DNA of 35,766 bases. Origin: an uncultured delta proteobacterium. Its GTDB lineage: Bacteria; Myxococcota_A; Polyangia; Polyangiales; Polyangiaceae. The first letter of the stretch is position 1; each line of letters begins with the position of its first letter. The stretch spans positions 1-35,766 of the forward strand of contig CAIVJW010000363.1 of NCBI GenBank assembly GCA_903906315.1, read 5' to 3'. Both the position numbers and the translations under genes were made by a program. The notes beneath the pieces are model-generated. The model ran no database searches and was not told where the DNA came from. It saw nothing but the letters and a program-made list of their open reading frames with translations. This document shows positions 1 to 8,523 of this stretch, piece by piece.

Positions 1-55
1 CCGCGGCCAACGCATCAACCACGAAGAAGCCTCGGGTCAAGTAGGCGAACATGAA

Positions 56-137
56 CGTCCGGCCGCGCCGCGGCCGGACGCGCAGTCGACGGGGTCTGCG
101 CGCAACGATCGAATTTCTACGGATTTGCGCGATCGTT
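56..137. repeat. Palindrome and inverted repeat at the truncation point
   Basis: Positions 56-80 form a near-perfect palindrome with 12-bp arms around one central base (arm CGTCCGGCCGCG). A second inverted repeat, AACGATCG at 104-111 and CGATCGTT at 130-137, encloses an AT-richer 18-nt spacer. Both lie just upstream of the truncated TPR frame. No T-run follows, so this is not an ordinary terminator. It may be an insertion scar, or the edge of an element outside the window. Confidence 0.4.
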
Positions 138-138
138 A

Positions 139-375
139 ACACAAGGTTCACCCGGCGAGGCGGTGACGTGGTTCGAGACCTACCTGCGCGAGGAGCCCGG
201 CGGTTCGCTGGCCGAGCAGGCGCTCGGTCGGGTGATGGAGCTGCGTCGCAGGGGGGCGCCGGGGGCGGCGCGGGCGGTGGCCGAGCGCTACCTCGCGGCG
301 TATCCGCGGGGGGCGTACTCGAAGCTGGCGGCGAGTCTGGTGGCTCCGGTGAAGGTGGATCCCACGGAGCTCTGA
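139..375 (+). pseudogene. C-terminal remnant of a TPR-type protein
   Basis: The frame reads as the tail of a tetratricopeptide-type protein: an amphipathic helix pair around WFETYLREEPGG, then AVAERYLAAYPRGAY, which resembles the last repeats of YbgF/YfiO-like proteins encoded next to FecR-type regulators in myxobacteria. It stops at 373-375. Upstream the frame stays open only to a stop at 52-54, and that stretch is AT-richer and does not look like protein. A GTG at 163 would give just 70 residues. I read it as a 5'-truncated gene whose front has been lost or replaced near position 140, not as a working gene. The secreted-protein gene starts 32 nt downstream. The alternative is a real small protein started at GTG 163. 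Confidence 0.45.
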
Positions 376-407
376 GCGCTGCGCGGGCAGGGAAGTGCTC
401 GGGCGCG

Positions 408-1502
408 GTGGCTGCTCGCGCCTCCCTCGTGGGCCTCTCGCTGTGCGCGACGATCGCGGTCGCGGCGCAGGCGCAGGCGGACGGCGCGCGCGTGGTCCTC
501 GTCGGCCTCGGCGCCGATCCGACGGTCGTTCGCATGCGGCAGGAGCTCGGAGTCATCGGCTTCGAGGTCGAGCAAGTGCCGGCCGAGCGCGCGGGGCGGG
601 GGCTCGCCGCGATCGGTCGATTCCGCAAGGCCGCCGCCGTCGTGCGCGTGAGCACGACACCACCGTCGATCGCGCTCTGGTTCGACCCGGCCACGTCCGG
701 GGCCGGGGCCGGGGCCGCCCCGATGCCGGTGGAGCTCACGGTCGACGCCGAGCTGACCGGGACGAGCGACCCGGGGCTGCTCGCTCTCCGCGCAGTGGAG
801 CTCGTCCGAGGTCGCCTGCTGCCGGTCCCCGCCCCGCCTTCCGCGCCGCCGGCCCCGGCCGACGCACGTCCGATCGACGGGGGGGGCGAAGCCGCGCCGC
901 CGGCGTCGAAGATCGCGCCCGCGCCGAGCTCCGCGCCCGCTTCCGAGCCCCGGCCGGTCGCCACGCATGCTGTCGCGGGGTGGTCGCGCGACGCTTCGAT
1001 TCTCGTCGCGCCGGCGATCCTCGCGAGTCCCGGCGGTCTCCCGCCCGCGCCGGCGGTCCTCCTCGGCGGTCGAGCGCGCCTGATCGACCGCGCCGAAATC
1101 GAGGCGTTCGCGATCGTCCCCACGGTCGGTGCCTCCGCAGAAGACGCCCCCGGCAAAGCCACCCTCCGCCTCGCCGCGATCGCTTTCGGTGGCGCGGTGG
1201 AGCTCACCCCTCCGCGCGGGCGAGTGTTCGTCACGGCGGGGATCGGCGCCGGGCTGGCGCTCCTGTTCTTCGCTGGTGAAGGGACGCCGCCCTACCAGCC
1301 CGTGTCGGGCGCGCGCGCCGCGGCTCTGCCGTATGCGCACCTCGCGTCCGGCGTCGCGGTCGGCCCGCGCGTCGGGATCCGACTCGACCTGATCGCGGGG
1401 CTGTTGCGGCCCGAGCCCGTGCTCCGCGTCGCAGGCGCCGATCTGGCATCGTTCGGATCTCCCGCGGTCCTCGCGGCGGTGGGCCTCGAGGTGAGGCCGT
1501 GA
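408..1502 (+). CDS. Secreted protein with C-terminal barrel-like region
   Basis: 364 residues from GTG 408, chosen because the first residues form a signal peptide (ASLVGLSLCATIAVAAQAQA, cleavage near AQA-DG). No family is recognised. An N-terminal alpha/beta domain follows (ARVVLVGLG...; about residues 25-135), then a Pro/Ala-rich linker (about 140-195). The C-terminal part has alternating hydrophobic strands ending in VGLEVRP, as in outer-membrane beta-barrels or periplasmic proteins anchored to the outer membrane. The last codon overlaps the start of the next gene (GTGA), so the two are probably translated together and work in the same envelope process. A poor Shine-Dalgarno (GGGAAG) lies about 12 nt upstream. 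The longer open frame back to 51 is not supported, because it runs antisense to coding signal. Confidence 0.7.
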   Translation: MAARASLVGLSLCATIAVAAQAQADGARVVLVGLGADPTVVRMRQELGVIGFEVEQVPAERAGRGLAAIGRFRKAAAVVRVSTTPPSIALWFDPATSGAGAGAAPMPVELTVDAELTGTSDPGLLALRAVELVRGRLLPVPAPPSAPPAPADARPIDGGGEAAPPASKIAPAPSSAPASEPRPVATHAVAGWSRDASILVAPAILASPGGLPPAPAVLLGGRARLIDRAEIEAFAIVPTVGASAEDAPGKATLRLAAIAFGGAVELTPPRGRVFVTAGIGAGLALLFFAGEGTPPYQPVSGARAAALPYAHLASGVAVGPRVGIRLDLIAGLLRPEPVLRVAGADLASFGSPAVLAAVGLEVRP

Positions 1503-3013
1503 GCGCCGCGCCCCGCGCCTTCGTCCTCGTCGCGGTCGCGGTCGCGGTCGTGATCGCCGGGGCCTGCGGGACGACGTACCTCGATGCGGTGGTCGGCGGA
1601 GGCGCCGTGGACGCCGCGGCCCCGCCGGTGTGTCGACAGGGGCAGAGCGACTGCGGCGGCGTCTGCGCCGTGGTGCGCGAGGATCCGGCGAACTGCGGCG
1701 CGTGCGGGGCTTCGTGCGATGCGGTGCTGGTCTGCTCGCTCGGGGCGTGCGAGGAGCGCTGCGCTGGCGGGCTTGTCGCGTGTGCCCGCGCGTGCGTCGA
1801 TCTCGGATCGGACTCCGATCACTGCGGTGCGTGCGGCTCCGCCTGTGCCGAGCCGCTCACGTGCGTCGCCGGGGCGTGCGCCTGCCCCGGCGGCCGGACG
1901 CGCTGCGGGGAGGCGTGCGTGGTGCTCAGCGCGGACCCCACGAGCTGCGGCGCGTGCGGCGTCGCGTGCGGCGCTGGCATGGTCTGCAGTCAGGGGCGCT
2001 GCGCGGGCTCGTGCGCGAGCGACGAGACAGACTGTGGCGGCTCGTGCGTCGATCTCCAGACGAACGCCTCCGACTGCGGCGGCTGCGGCGCAGCTTGCTC
2101 GCCTGACGCGCATTGCGTGTCCGGTGTCTGCCAGTGCGCTGCGGGGCAGGGGAGCTGTGACGGCGCGTGCGTCGACCTCGGTCACGACCCGCGGCACTGC
2201 GGCGCGTGCGGGAATGCGTGCGGCTTCCAGGGCGTGTGCGCGTCCGGTGCGTGCCAGTCCTCGTGCGGCCCGGGCGAGACTCCGTGCGGGGGCGCGTGCG
2301 TCGACCTGCGCACGAGCAGCGCGAACTGCGGTGGTTGCGGGACTTCGTGCACGGGAGGCACCTACTGCGCGGTGGGCCAGTGCGTGTGCCCGGTCGGGGC
2401 CGAGGTTTGCTCGGGGTTCTGCGCGAACACGGCCTCGAGCTCCGCGAACTGCGGGGCGTGCGGGGCGGCCTGCGCGCCGGGGCAGGTGTGCGCCCTCGGC
2501 GTGTGCCAGGTCTCCTGTCCGGTCGGCCTCGAGCCGTGCTACGGCGGCTGCGTCGATGCCTCGGCCGACAACCTCAACTGTGGCGCCTGCGGCGTGGTGT
2601 GCTTTGGCGGGACGTCCTGCTCGGGCGGCATCTGCTCGTGCGGGGCCGCGCACACGTACTGTGAGGGCGTCTGCGTGGACGCCCAGACGAGCAACACCGA
2701 CTGCGGCTCTTGCAGCCATGTCTGCGTCGGCGGGACGACCTGCGTCGCAGGCGCCTGCGTGTGCGCCGCGGGCCTCGCTTCCTGCAGCGGCGTCTGCGTC
2801 GACGCGCTCAGCAGCAACGATCATTGCGGCTCGTGCGACCAGGTGTGCGCGGGCAAGGCCTCGTGCCAGGACGGCGCCTGCGTCTGCCCGTCGCAGTTCA
2901 CCTATTGCGAGGGTGGCGGGTGCGTCAACCTGAAGACCGACGCCGAGCACTGCGGTGCGTGCGGCGCCGCCTGTCCAGCGAAGCAGCCCTGCATCGGTGG
3001 CGTCTGCAAGTGA
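1499..3013 (+). CDS. Stig1-like cysteine-repeat lipoprotein
   Basis: 504 residues. The N-terminus is hydrophobic (VLVAVAVAVVIAGAC) with a putative lipid-attachment Cys at residue 23, so it is probably a surface or outer-membrane lipoprotein. The rest is 11 repeats of about 35-40 residues, each with a C-x-G-x-CVDL...NCGACG-x-xC core, the pattern of stigma-specific-protein (Stig1)-like repeats that are abundant in Polyangiales lipoproteins. The cysteines are likely all disulfide-bonded outside the cytoplasm. The function of these proteins is not established; surface adhesion or matrix roles are guesses. The GTG start overlaps the preceding stop codon by 4 nt, which indicates translational coupling. 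Confidence 0.85.
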   Translation: MSAAPRAFVLVAVAVAVVIAGACGTTYLDAVVGGGAVDAAAPPVCRQGQSDCGGVCAVVREDPANCGACGASCDAVLVCSLGACEERCAGGLVACARACVDLGSDSDHCGACGSACAEPLTCVAGACACPGGRTRCGEACVVLSADPTSCGACGVACGAGMVCSQGRCAGSCASDETDCGGSCVDLQTNASDCGGCGAACSPDAHCVSGVCQCAAGQGSCDGACVDLGHDPRHCGACGNACGFQGVCASGACQSSCGPGETPCGGACVDLRTSSANCGGCGTSCTGGTYCAVGQCVCPVGAEVCSGFCANTASSSANCGACGAACAPGQVCALGVCQVSCPVGLEPCYGGCVDASADNLNCGACGVVCFGGTSCSGGICSCGAAHTYCEGVCVDAQTSNTDCGSCSHVCVGGTTCVAGACVCAAGLASCSGVCVDALSSNDHCGSCDQVCAGKASCQDGACVCPSQFTYCEGGGCVNLKTDAEHCGACGAACPAKQPCIGGVCK

Positions 3014-3055
3014 CGCGGCGGGGCCCGACCGGGGGCTTGTCGCCCGCCGAACCCG

Positions 3056-3604
3056 TCAACGGAGCGTGGGCGACGGCCTGCGCGGGACGTCGGTGAGGAT
3101 GAAGTGGAAGCGCAGGCTCGAGCGGGCGACCTCGGATGCCGCGAGCTCCGCGCGAGGGTAGCGGTGACTGCGTAGGTCCGCCCGTCCCAGCACGAGCAGC
3201 CCGCGCTTGTGGGTCGCGAAGAGCAGCTGCTTGAACTCGTCGAGGGACACGTCGGTGAAGGCGGCGCGCCAGACGGGCTCGATGAGCGCGCGGTCGGCGC
3301 CGAAGGCCGCGTCGCGCGCCACGGCCAGCACGAGGCGGGCGAAGGCGCTCGCTCTCCGCTGCGACTCCGCCTCGCGCTCGTCGGCGGCTGCACGAGGCCG
3401 TGCTGCGACCAGGCGCGCCTGCACCACGTCGGTCGCCGGCGGGAGCTCCCCGTCGGCCCGCGCAGCGGGCGCCTGGCCTGCCTGCGCGTCGTTGGCGCTC
3501 GCGACCGGCCGGACGCGGACGTGGGTGCCGCTCGCCCGCCGGTCGTCCTCGCGCGAGGTGGCCTCGCGGTCCTGCGGGGCGGCGCCGTGCTGCTCGTTGC
3601 GCAT
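3056..3604 (-). CDS. Hypothetical protein
   Basis: 182 residues, no family recognised. The first about 60 residues are polar and probably disordered. The remaining part (about 75-175) is mixed helix and strand, containing ARLVLAVARDAAFGADRAL and DEFKQLLFATHKRGLLVLGRADL. The latter suggests a compact winged-helix-like fold with a beta-hairpin (RGLLVLGRA), but no signature proves DNA binding. It is convergent with the Stig1-like gene (42 nt between stops) and divergent from the GAF gene, with which it shares a 207-nt promoter region. Codon use matches the neighbours. Confidence 0.6.
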   Translation of the reverse strand: MRNEQHGAAPQDREATSREDDRRASGTHVRVRPVASANDAQAGQAPAARADGELPPATDVVQARLVAARPRAAADEREAESQRRASAFARLVLAVARDAAFGADRALIEPVWRAAFTDVSLDEFKQLLFATHKRGLLVLGRADLRSHRYPRAELAASEVARSSLRFHFILTDVPRRPSPTLR

Positions 3605-3811
3605 GACCTGTTGGAAGGAGCCCGCGGGCGTGGCGGGCGGCTCAACAAACCCTTCCCGCTCTGACTGGACGGGGTCCGCGTTGCCTGGACTTGCCTCGAA
3701 TTGTGCCCGCGAGCGCCGTCCGCGTCGGGTTCGCCTCGAACGCCGGGGTTCGCTGCGCTACGCTCTGCGGTCCATGGGGGGACTCGACGACACGGGACGG
3801 GAGATCGGCTC

Positions 3812-4843
3812 ATGAGCGCTGCGAGCTTGGAGCTCGATCTCGACGCGACCTACTCCGCGGGTCCGACCGGCTCGGCGACAGGGGACGGCGCCGGTCGCTT
3901 CCGCCTGGTCGCGAGTCGCGATACGGATCCGTCCGAAGGAGCGCCGTTGCTCTACCGCGAGCGCGCGTTCTCGGCCCCGTCCGGGTGCGACGCGCCGACG
4001 ATCGAGGCGTTCCTGCTCGACCGCCTGGCCGAGCTGCGGGGGAAGCTCGCGGCGGCGCCGGCCCGGCTCGTCGTGCTCGCCGCGTTCGACGGCCTCGAGG
4101 GCGGGCGGCCGAAGGGCGTGCCGCGCGCCGTGGTGACGTGGAAGGACTGGCGGCCGGACGCCGCGGAGCTCTCGACCCCCGGGGGCGGCGTGCGCGAGCT
4201 GCCCCTCGTCGCCCGGGTCGCCGCGAGGCCAAGCGCCGCTTCGACGACCAAGGGCAAGCGGTCCTCGCAGCCTCCGAAGGCGGGACTCGCGCGGCGCGTC
4301 GCCGCCGACGACCTCATCGCCGAGCTGTTCGAGGCGATGGTCGATCTGCACTTCGAGCCGGACGCGGTGGCCGGCGCGCACTTCGTGCTCGCCCTGCTGC
4401 GGGAGAAGCTCCACGTGGACGGAGCGCTCGTGTCGCTCTTCGACCTCGCGCGGCGCGAGTTCGTCGTCGTCGCGGAGCACGGCGGCTCGGGCAGCGCGCT
4501 GCTCCACCGGCAAGGGCAGCACCTCAAGCTCGCCGACACCGCGCACCGCACGAGGCGATCGGTTCTCGTGGCGGACGCCGCCGGGGACGCGAGGGTGCAC
4601 GTGGCGCACTGGGAGGCGCTCGGGGTCTCGCCCCGCAGCCTGGTCTGCGCGCCGGTCGCCTCCGGAGGTCGCACGCTGGGCCTCATCGAGCTCGCGAACC
4701 CACGCGACGGCGCCGCGTTCGGCGAGTCCGAGAGCAACGCCGTCCTGTACGTCGCGCAGCAGCTCGGCGAGTTCGTCGCCGACCGCGGGGTGTCGATCGA
4801 CGAGGAGGCCGTTCGACAGGCGCACGCGGACCGCGCGCGCTAG
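3812..4843 (+). CDS. GAF-domain protein
   Basis: 343 residues from ATG 3812, which follows a GGGAG Shine-Dalgarno by several nucleotides; earlier starts in the same frame (from 3701) lie in promoter-like sequence. The C-terminal half (about residues 165-335) is a GAF fold: a helix (DDLIAELFEAMVDLHF), strands around VDGALVSLFDLARREFVVVAEHG, RSVLVADAAGDARVH, and the closing LVCAPVASGGRTLGLIELANP followed by FGESESNAVLYVAQQLGEFV. GAF domains bind small ligands such as cyclic nucleotides or serve as dimer sensors. The N-terminal half carries a short beta-rich region (LLYRERAFSAPSG, ARLVVLAAFDGLEGG) of unknown type. No output domain is present, so it is probably a stand-alone sensor or adaptor. 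Confidence 0.75.
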   Translation: MSAASLELDLDATYSAGPTGSATGDGAGRFRLVASRDTDPSEGAPLLYRERAFSAPSGCDAPTIEAFLLDRLAELRGKLAAAPARLVVLAAFDGLEGGRPKGVPRAVVTWKDWRPDAAELSTPGGGVRELPLVARVAARPSAASTTKGKRSSQPPKAGLARRVAADDLIAELFEAMVDLHFEPDAVAGAHFVLALLREKLHVDGALVSLFDLARREFVVVAEHGGSGSALLHRQGQHLKLADTAHRTRRSVLVADAAGDARVHVAHWEALGVSPRSLVCAPVASGGRTLGLIELANPRDGAAFGESESNAVLYVAQQLGEFVADRGVSIDEEAVRQAHADRAR

Positions 4844-5000
4844 CGGAGTCGCCCTGCCCGTCGGGCGAGGGCGAGGGGCCGGTGCACCTGGTGCGCTCGG
4901 GCGGAACGAACCACCTTCTCTGAGCCGCAGCCGCGCCCGCGAGGCACTTCACGCGCGGTCCGACGACGTCGAAGTCCGCGCGGGGCTCTCCACCTCTCCG

Positions 5001-5218
5001 TCACTTGAAGGCTGCGGAGCACTGAAATCCGTTCAGTGCTCCGCTCCCGCCCTGCACGCACGCGCCAGCCTGCCAGATCGCCCGCAAGCACTGCGAGCTC
5101 CGCGTCGGCAGGACGGAGCTCCCCGCGGACTGCGTCGGAACGCCGCGTCGTCGGCGCCGCCGCACGCGGTCGCGCCGAGGCCGAAGGCGGCCGTGAGGCA
5201 CAAGGAACGAATCGTCAT
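5001..5218 (-). pseudogene. Frameshifted small lipoprotein
   Basis: ATG 5218 begins a clear lipoprotein signal, MTIRSLCLTAAFGLGATACGG, with the lipid Cys at residue 19. After GGADDA the coding signal (high GC at third codon positions) moves by one nucleotide into the frame ending SSQCLRAIWQAGACVQGG...FKC-like tail at stop 5001-5003, which has regularly spaced cysteines (QC, AC, QC). The total length of 218 nt is not a multiple of 3, fitting a single 1-nt indel near 5140. In the unshifted frame the protein would end at 5033 with an Arg-rich, non-native-looking tail. It is either a pseudogene or a sequencing error. It lies 3' of the lamin-tail lipoprotein gene on the same strand. Confidence 0.45.
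5014..5044. repeat. 13-bp perfect hairpin
   Basis: GCGGAGCACTGAA at 5014-5026 and its exact reverse complement at 5032-5044 enclose a 5-nt loop (ATCCG). It sits within the last codons of the frameshifted lipoprotein on the reverse strand. No T-run follows on either side, so an intrinsic terminator is possible but not shown. It could equally be an mRNA-stabilising 3' structure. Confidence 0.55.
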
Positions 5219-5338
5219 CGAGTCGCCTCGGCCCGACAGGAGGCGCCAGGCCCGCGCCAAGGCTCGGTGTCGGGGGCCGCCCGACGCCCGACCCGAGGCC
5301 TCGGCGGCCATCGGGATCGGGGTGGGCGGCGGCGCGCG

Positions 5339-6808
5339 TCACGGGGTGGGCGCGCTGGCCAGGTTCTGCGGCGCGGCCGGGGTGAGCGGCAGCCAGTCCT
5401 TCGCGTTGTCGCCGGTGTCGCAGACGTTGCCCGCGGCGCCGCCGGGCCTGCGCTCGAGGCTCGTGTCGACATTGCTCTTGGCGCTCGACGCATCGTTGTG
5501 CGGAAGGTTGCTGACGGGAGTGCCCTTGCAGCTGTACGCCTTGACCGGGTCGGTCAGCGAGGCGAGCGTCGTCGGGTTGAAGTAGTAACAGACGGCGTCG
5601 ACCACGGCGCCCGTCTTCGTGAGTCGGACGCTCGCCGCGTCGGTGATGCCGGACGAGAGCTTCGTGTCGCCGGCTGCCGCGCCCGCGTACGCACTGCCAT
5701 TGAGGAGCAGGTGGCCGTGCGCCGGGAGGACCTGGCCGCTCCCCGTGAACCGGGTCGAGTAGCTCGCGGCGCTCGCGCTGCGCACCTCGAGCTTCCACTC
5801 GCTGTCGAGCGTGACCGGCGCGGCCGTCGGATTGTAGAGCTCGACGAAGTCGTCACTCGCGCCGCCGAGCCCGCGGCTCCTGATCTCGCTCAGCACGAGG
5901 TGATCGCCGGGGGCGCAGGTGCACGTGCCCGCGCACGCGCCCGTCGAGCAGTCGGAGGGCGCCGAGCACGTTTGCCCGAAGCCGCAGGCCGCGCACGCGC
6001 CGCCGCCGCAGTCGACGTCGGTCTCGGCGCCGTCCTTCACGCCGTCGGTGCAGGTCGGCGCGCACGTGTTCGCCACGCACGACCCGCCGAGGCAGTCGTC
6101 GTCGACGGCGCACGCCTTGTCGGGCGCGCATTTCCCGCACTGGCCACCACCGCAGTCGACGTCGGTCTCGGCGGCGTTCTTCACCTGGTCCTGACAGCTC
6201 GCGATCGTGCAGGTGTTCGTCGCTTCGTCGCAGACCTGGGTGGCGCAGTCGCCGTCGGTGAGGCACTCGACGCAGCTCGCGGCCGCGCTGCAGAACAGGC
6301 CGCCGTTCTGGCTGCACGCCGTGCCCTCGGCGACCGGGACGTTCGTCGCCGACCCGTTGCTGCACCCGTCCGTCGTGCACTCCTTGCCGTCGTCGCCGAG
6401 GTCGGCGTCGTCCGGCTCCGCCGCCTCGCTGCCGCTGCCGTCGCAGATCGCCTTCTGGCAGTCGCCCGGCGCTTGTTGCGCGAGCACCGTGCCCGCGGGC
6501 GCGAAGGTCTCACCGCAGACCCCGGCCTGGCAGGTGCGCGTCCGACATTCGGAGTCGCTCCCCGGGCACTCCGAGGCGTCCGCGCACCCCGGCGCGCCGC
6601 CCGAGCCACCCGCGCCCGTCGTCGTGCCCCCCGCCCCTCCCGCCGCCGTCGCGCCTCCCGCGCCTCCTGCGCCGCCCGCGCCGCCCGCGGACGTCGTGTC
6701 GGAGCCGCTGCCCTGCTTGTTTCCGGTCACCTCCGGGGTGCTCTGGCAGCCGACGGTGATCGTGATCGCGAGGACCGAGGCGAAGTGAGCGGAAGAACGC
6801 ATGCGCAT
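5339..6808 (-). CDS. Cys-rich lipoprotein with lamin-tail domain
   Basis: 489 residues. The signal peptide ends in a lipobox-like ITVGC (Cys 21), followed by a Gly/Ala/Ser linker built of GGAGGAGGAGG-type repeats. The middle (about residues 75-315) is a chain of disulfide-type repeats, including two near-identical ones with ETDVDCGGG, as in myxobacterial surface lipoproteins. The C-terminal part (about 320-470) is a lamin-tail domain: LVLSEIRSRG, DDFVELYNPTAAPVTLD, LPAHGHLLL, and DAVCYYFNP. These domains occur in secreted bacterial proteins and are thought to mediate binding; the partner here is unknown. Two Mets (residues 1 and 3) are possible starts. A weak TTCTCG-N17-TAGCCT promoter (reverse strand, -10 at 6816-6821) lies just upstream. 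Confidence 0.8.
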   Translation of the reverse strand: MRMRSSAHFASVLAITITVGCQSTPEVTGNKQGSGSDTTSAGGAGGAGGAGGATAAGGAGGTTTGAGGSGGAPGCADASECPGSDSECRTRTCQAGVCGETFAPAGTVLAQQAPGDCQKAICDGSGSEAAEPDDADLGDDGKECTTDGCSNGSATNVPVAEGTACSQNGGLFCSAAASCVECLTDGDCATQVCDEATNTCTIASCQDQVKNAAETDVDCGGGQCGKCAPDKACAVDDDCLGGSCVANTCAPTCTDGVKDGAETDVDCGGGACAACGFGQTCSAPSDCSTGACAGTCTCAPGDHLVLSEIRSRGLGGASDDFVELYNPTAAPVTLDSEWKLEVRSASAASYSTRFTGSGQVLPAHGHLLLNGSAYAGAAAGDTKLSSGITDAASVRLTKTGAVVDAVCYYFNPTTLASLTDPVKAYSCKGTPVSNLPHNDASSAKSNVDTSLERRPGGAAGNVCDTGDNAKDWLPLTPAAPQNLASAPTP

Positions 6809-6894
6809 GCGCGCCAGGCTAGCCGACCGCCGCTTGCGCGAGAAGGCTCGCGCGCCGGATCGACCGCGCTTCGAGCCGGAAGCGCCCGCGCCGG

Positions 6895-6922
6895 TTGACG
6901 GACCGCCGAAACGGCCTACCCT
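6895..6922 (+). promoter_or_regulatory. Promoter for prfC
   Basis: TTGACG at 6895-6900 and TACCCT at 6917-6922 are spaced by 16 nt, a good vegetative-type promoter. Transcription would start about 6929, only some 5 nt before the GTG at 6934, so the prfC mRNA would be nearly leaderless. This agrees with the absence of any Shine-Dalgarno there, and shows that the TTG at 6895 belongs to the -35 box and is not a start codon. Confidence 0.55.
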
Positions 6923-6933
6923 CCCGCGCCGCC

Positions 6934-8523
6934 GTGCCCGACCTAGAGCTAGAACGCGAGATCGTCCGTCGCAAGACGTTCTCCATCATCTCCCACCCCG
7001 ACGCGGGCAAGACGACGCTCACGGAGAAATTCCTCCTGTACGGCGGCGCCATTCAGCTCGCCGGCGCCGTGAAGGCCAAGAAGGCGCGGTCGCACGCGGT
7101 CAGCGACTGGATGGAGATGGAGCGCGAGCGCGGCATCTCGATCGCGTCGAGCGTGCTCCAGTTCCCCTACAGGGGCAGAAACCTCAACCTCGTCGACACG
7201 CCCGGGCACGCGGACTTCAGCGAGGACACGTACCGCGCGCTCATGGCCACCGACGCGGCCATCATGTTGCTCGACAGCGCGAAGGGCGTCGAGACGCAGA
7301 CGAAGAAGCTCTTTCGCGTCTGCAAGATGCGCAAGATGCCCATCTTCACCTTCGTGAACAAGATGGATCGGCCGGGCCGCGACCCCTTCGATCTCATCGG
7401 CGAGGTCGAGGAGGTGCTCGGCATCGGCGTCTACCCCATCACGTGGCCCATCACGGTGAGCGGGCGCTTTCGGGGCGTGTACCACCGCTTGCTGCGCCAG
7501 GTGTTCCTGTTCCAGGTCGTCGCGCACGGCGCCGAGATCGCGCCGATGGACGCGCACTCGCTCGACCACGCCGAGCTCGTCTCCGCGATCGAGGAGGACG
7601 GCGCACGTCAGCTCGAGGAGGACGTCGCGCTGCTCGACGCCGCCGGCGACGCGCTCGACCCCGGCAAGTTCGCGCGCGGCGAGGTGACGCCGATGTACTT
7701 CGGCAGCGCGCTGACGAACTTCGGGCTGCCCCAGTTCCTCGACTCCTTCGTCGACCTCATGCCGCCGCCGGCGCCGCGCGTGAGCGACAAGGGCCCCATC
7801 GCCCCCGACGACCAGCGCTTCACGGCGTTCGTCTTCAAGATCCAGGCGAACATGGACCGATCGCACCGCGATCGCGTCGCGTTTCTGCGCGTGTGCTCGG
7901 GCCGCTACGAGCGCGGCATGAAGGTGCGCCACGTGCGCCTCGAGCGCGACATCCGGCTGAACAACCCGGTCCAGTTCATGGGGCAGGACCGCACGCTCGT
8001 CGAGGACGGGTTCGCGGGCGACATCATCGGCGTCTTCGACCCGGGCATCTTCCTCATCGGCGACACGCTGACGTCGGGCGTGAACCTGAAGTACGAGCCG
8101 CTCCCGCAGTTTCCACCCGAGCACTTCGCGCGCGTCGCGATGCTCGACCCGATGAAGCGCAAGCAGCTCAAGAAGGGCCTCGAGCAGCTCGGTCAGGAGG
8201 GGTCCATCCAGCTCTTCCGGCCGCCGGAGGGGCGCGAGGGCGACGCCATCGTCGGCGCCGTGGGCGAGCTGCAGTTCGAGGTGGTCAAGGCGCGCCTCGA
8301 GGCCGAGTACTCGGTCGACATCCGGTTCGATCGCCTGAGCTTCTCGCTCGCGCGCTGGGTGCAGGGCGAGGCGGTCCCGCTCGCCGAGCTCGAGGGGCAG
8401 CTCTTCGGCTACGGAGCGCTCGACGTGCACGGCAACCCGGTCGTGCTGTTCAAGGGCGAGTGGCAGCTCGAGACGTGCGCCAAGGCGTTCCCGCGGACCC
8501 AGTTCGTCGAGCTCGGCGCCTAG
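6934..8523 (+). CDS. prfC: Peptide chain release factor 3
   Basis: 529 residues from GTG 6934. RF3 is a translational GTPase that removes RF1/RF2 from the ribosome after peptide release. The GTPase motifs are all present: SHPDAGKTT (P-loop, residues 20-28), the RGIS switch segment, DTPGHADF, and NKMDRPGRD. The C-terminal RF3 domain includes NNPVQFMGQDR, GDIIGVFDPG, and VVGELQFEV-like IVGAVGELQFEVV. The length equals that of E. coli RF3, and the N-terminus (REIVRRKTFSIISHPDAGK) lines up with it, which supports GTG 6934 over TTG 6895. No operon partner; the divergent neighbour is a lipoprotein. Confidence 0.95.
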   Translation: MPDLELEREIVRRKTFSIISHPDAGKTTLTEKFLLYGGAIQLAGAVKAKKARSHAVSDWMEMERERGISIASSVLQFPYRGRNLNLVDTPGHADFSEDTYRALMATDAAIMLLDSAKGVETQTKKLFRVCKMRKMPIFTFVNKMDRPGRDPFDLIGEVEEVLGIGVYPITWPITVSGRFRGVYHRLLRQVFLFQVVAHGAEIAPMDAHSLDHAELVSAIEEDGARQLEEDVALLDAAGDALDPGKFARGEVTPMYFGSALTNFGLPQFLDSFVDLMPPPAPRVSDKGPIAPDDQRFTAFVFKIQANMDRSHRDRVAFLRVCSGRYERGMKVRHVRLERDIRLNNPVQFMGQDRTLVEDGFAGDIIGVFDPGIFLIGDTLTSGVNLKYEPLPQFPPEHFARVAMLDPMKRKQLKKGLEQLGQEGSIQLFRPPEGREGDAIVGAVGELQFEVVKARLEAEYSVDIRFDRLSFSLARWVQGEAVPLAELEGQLFGYGALDVHGNPVVLFKGEWQLETCAKAFPRTQFVELGA

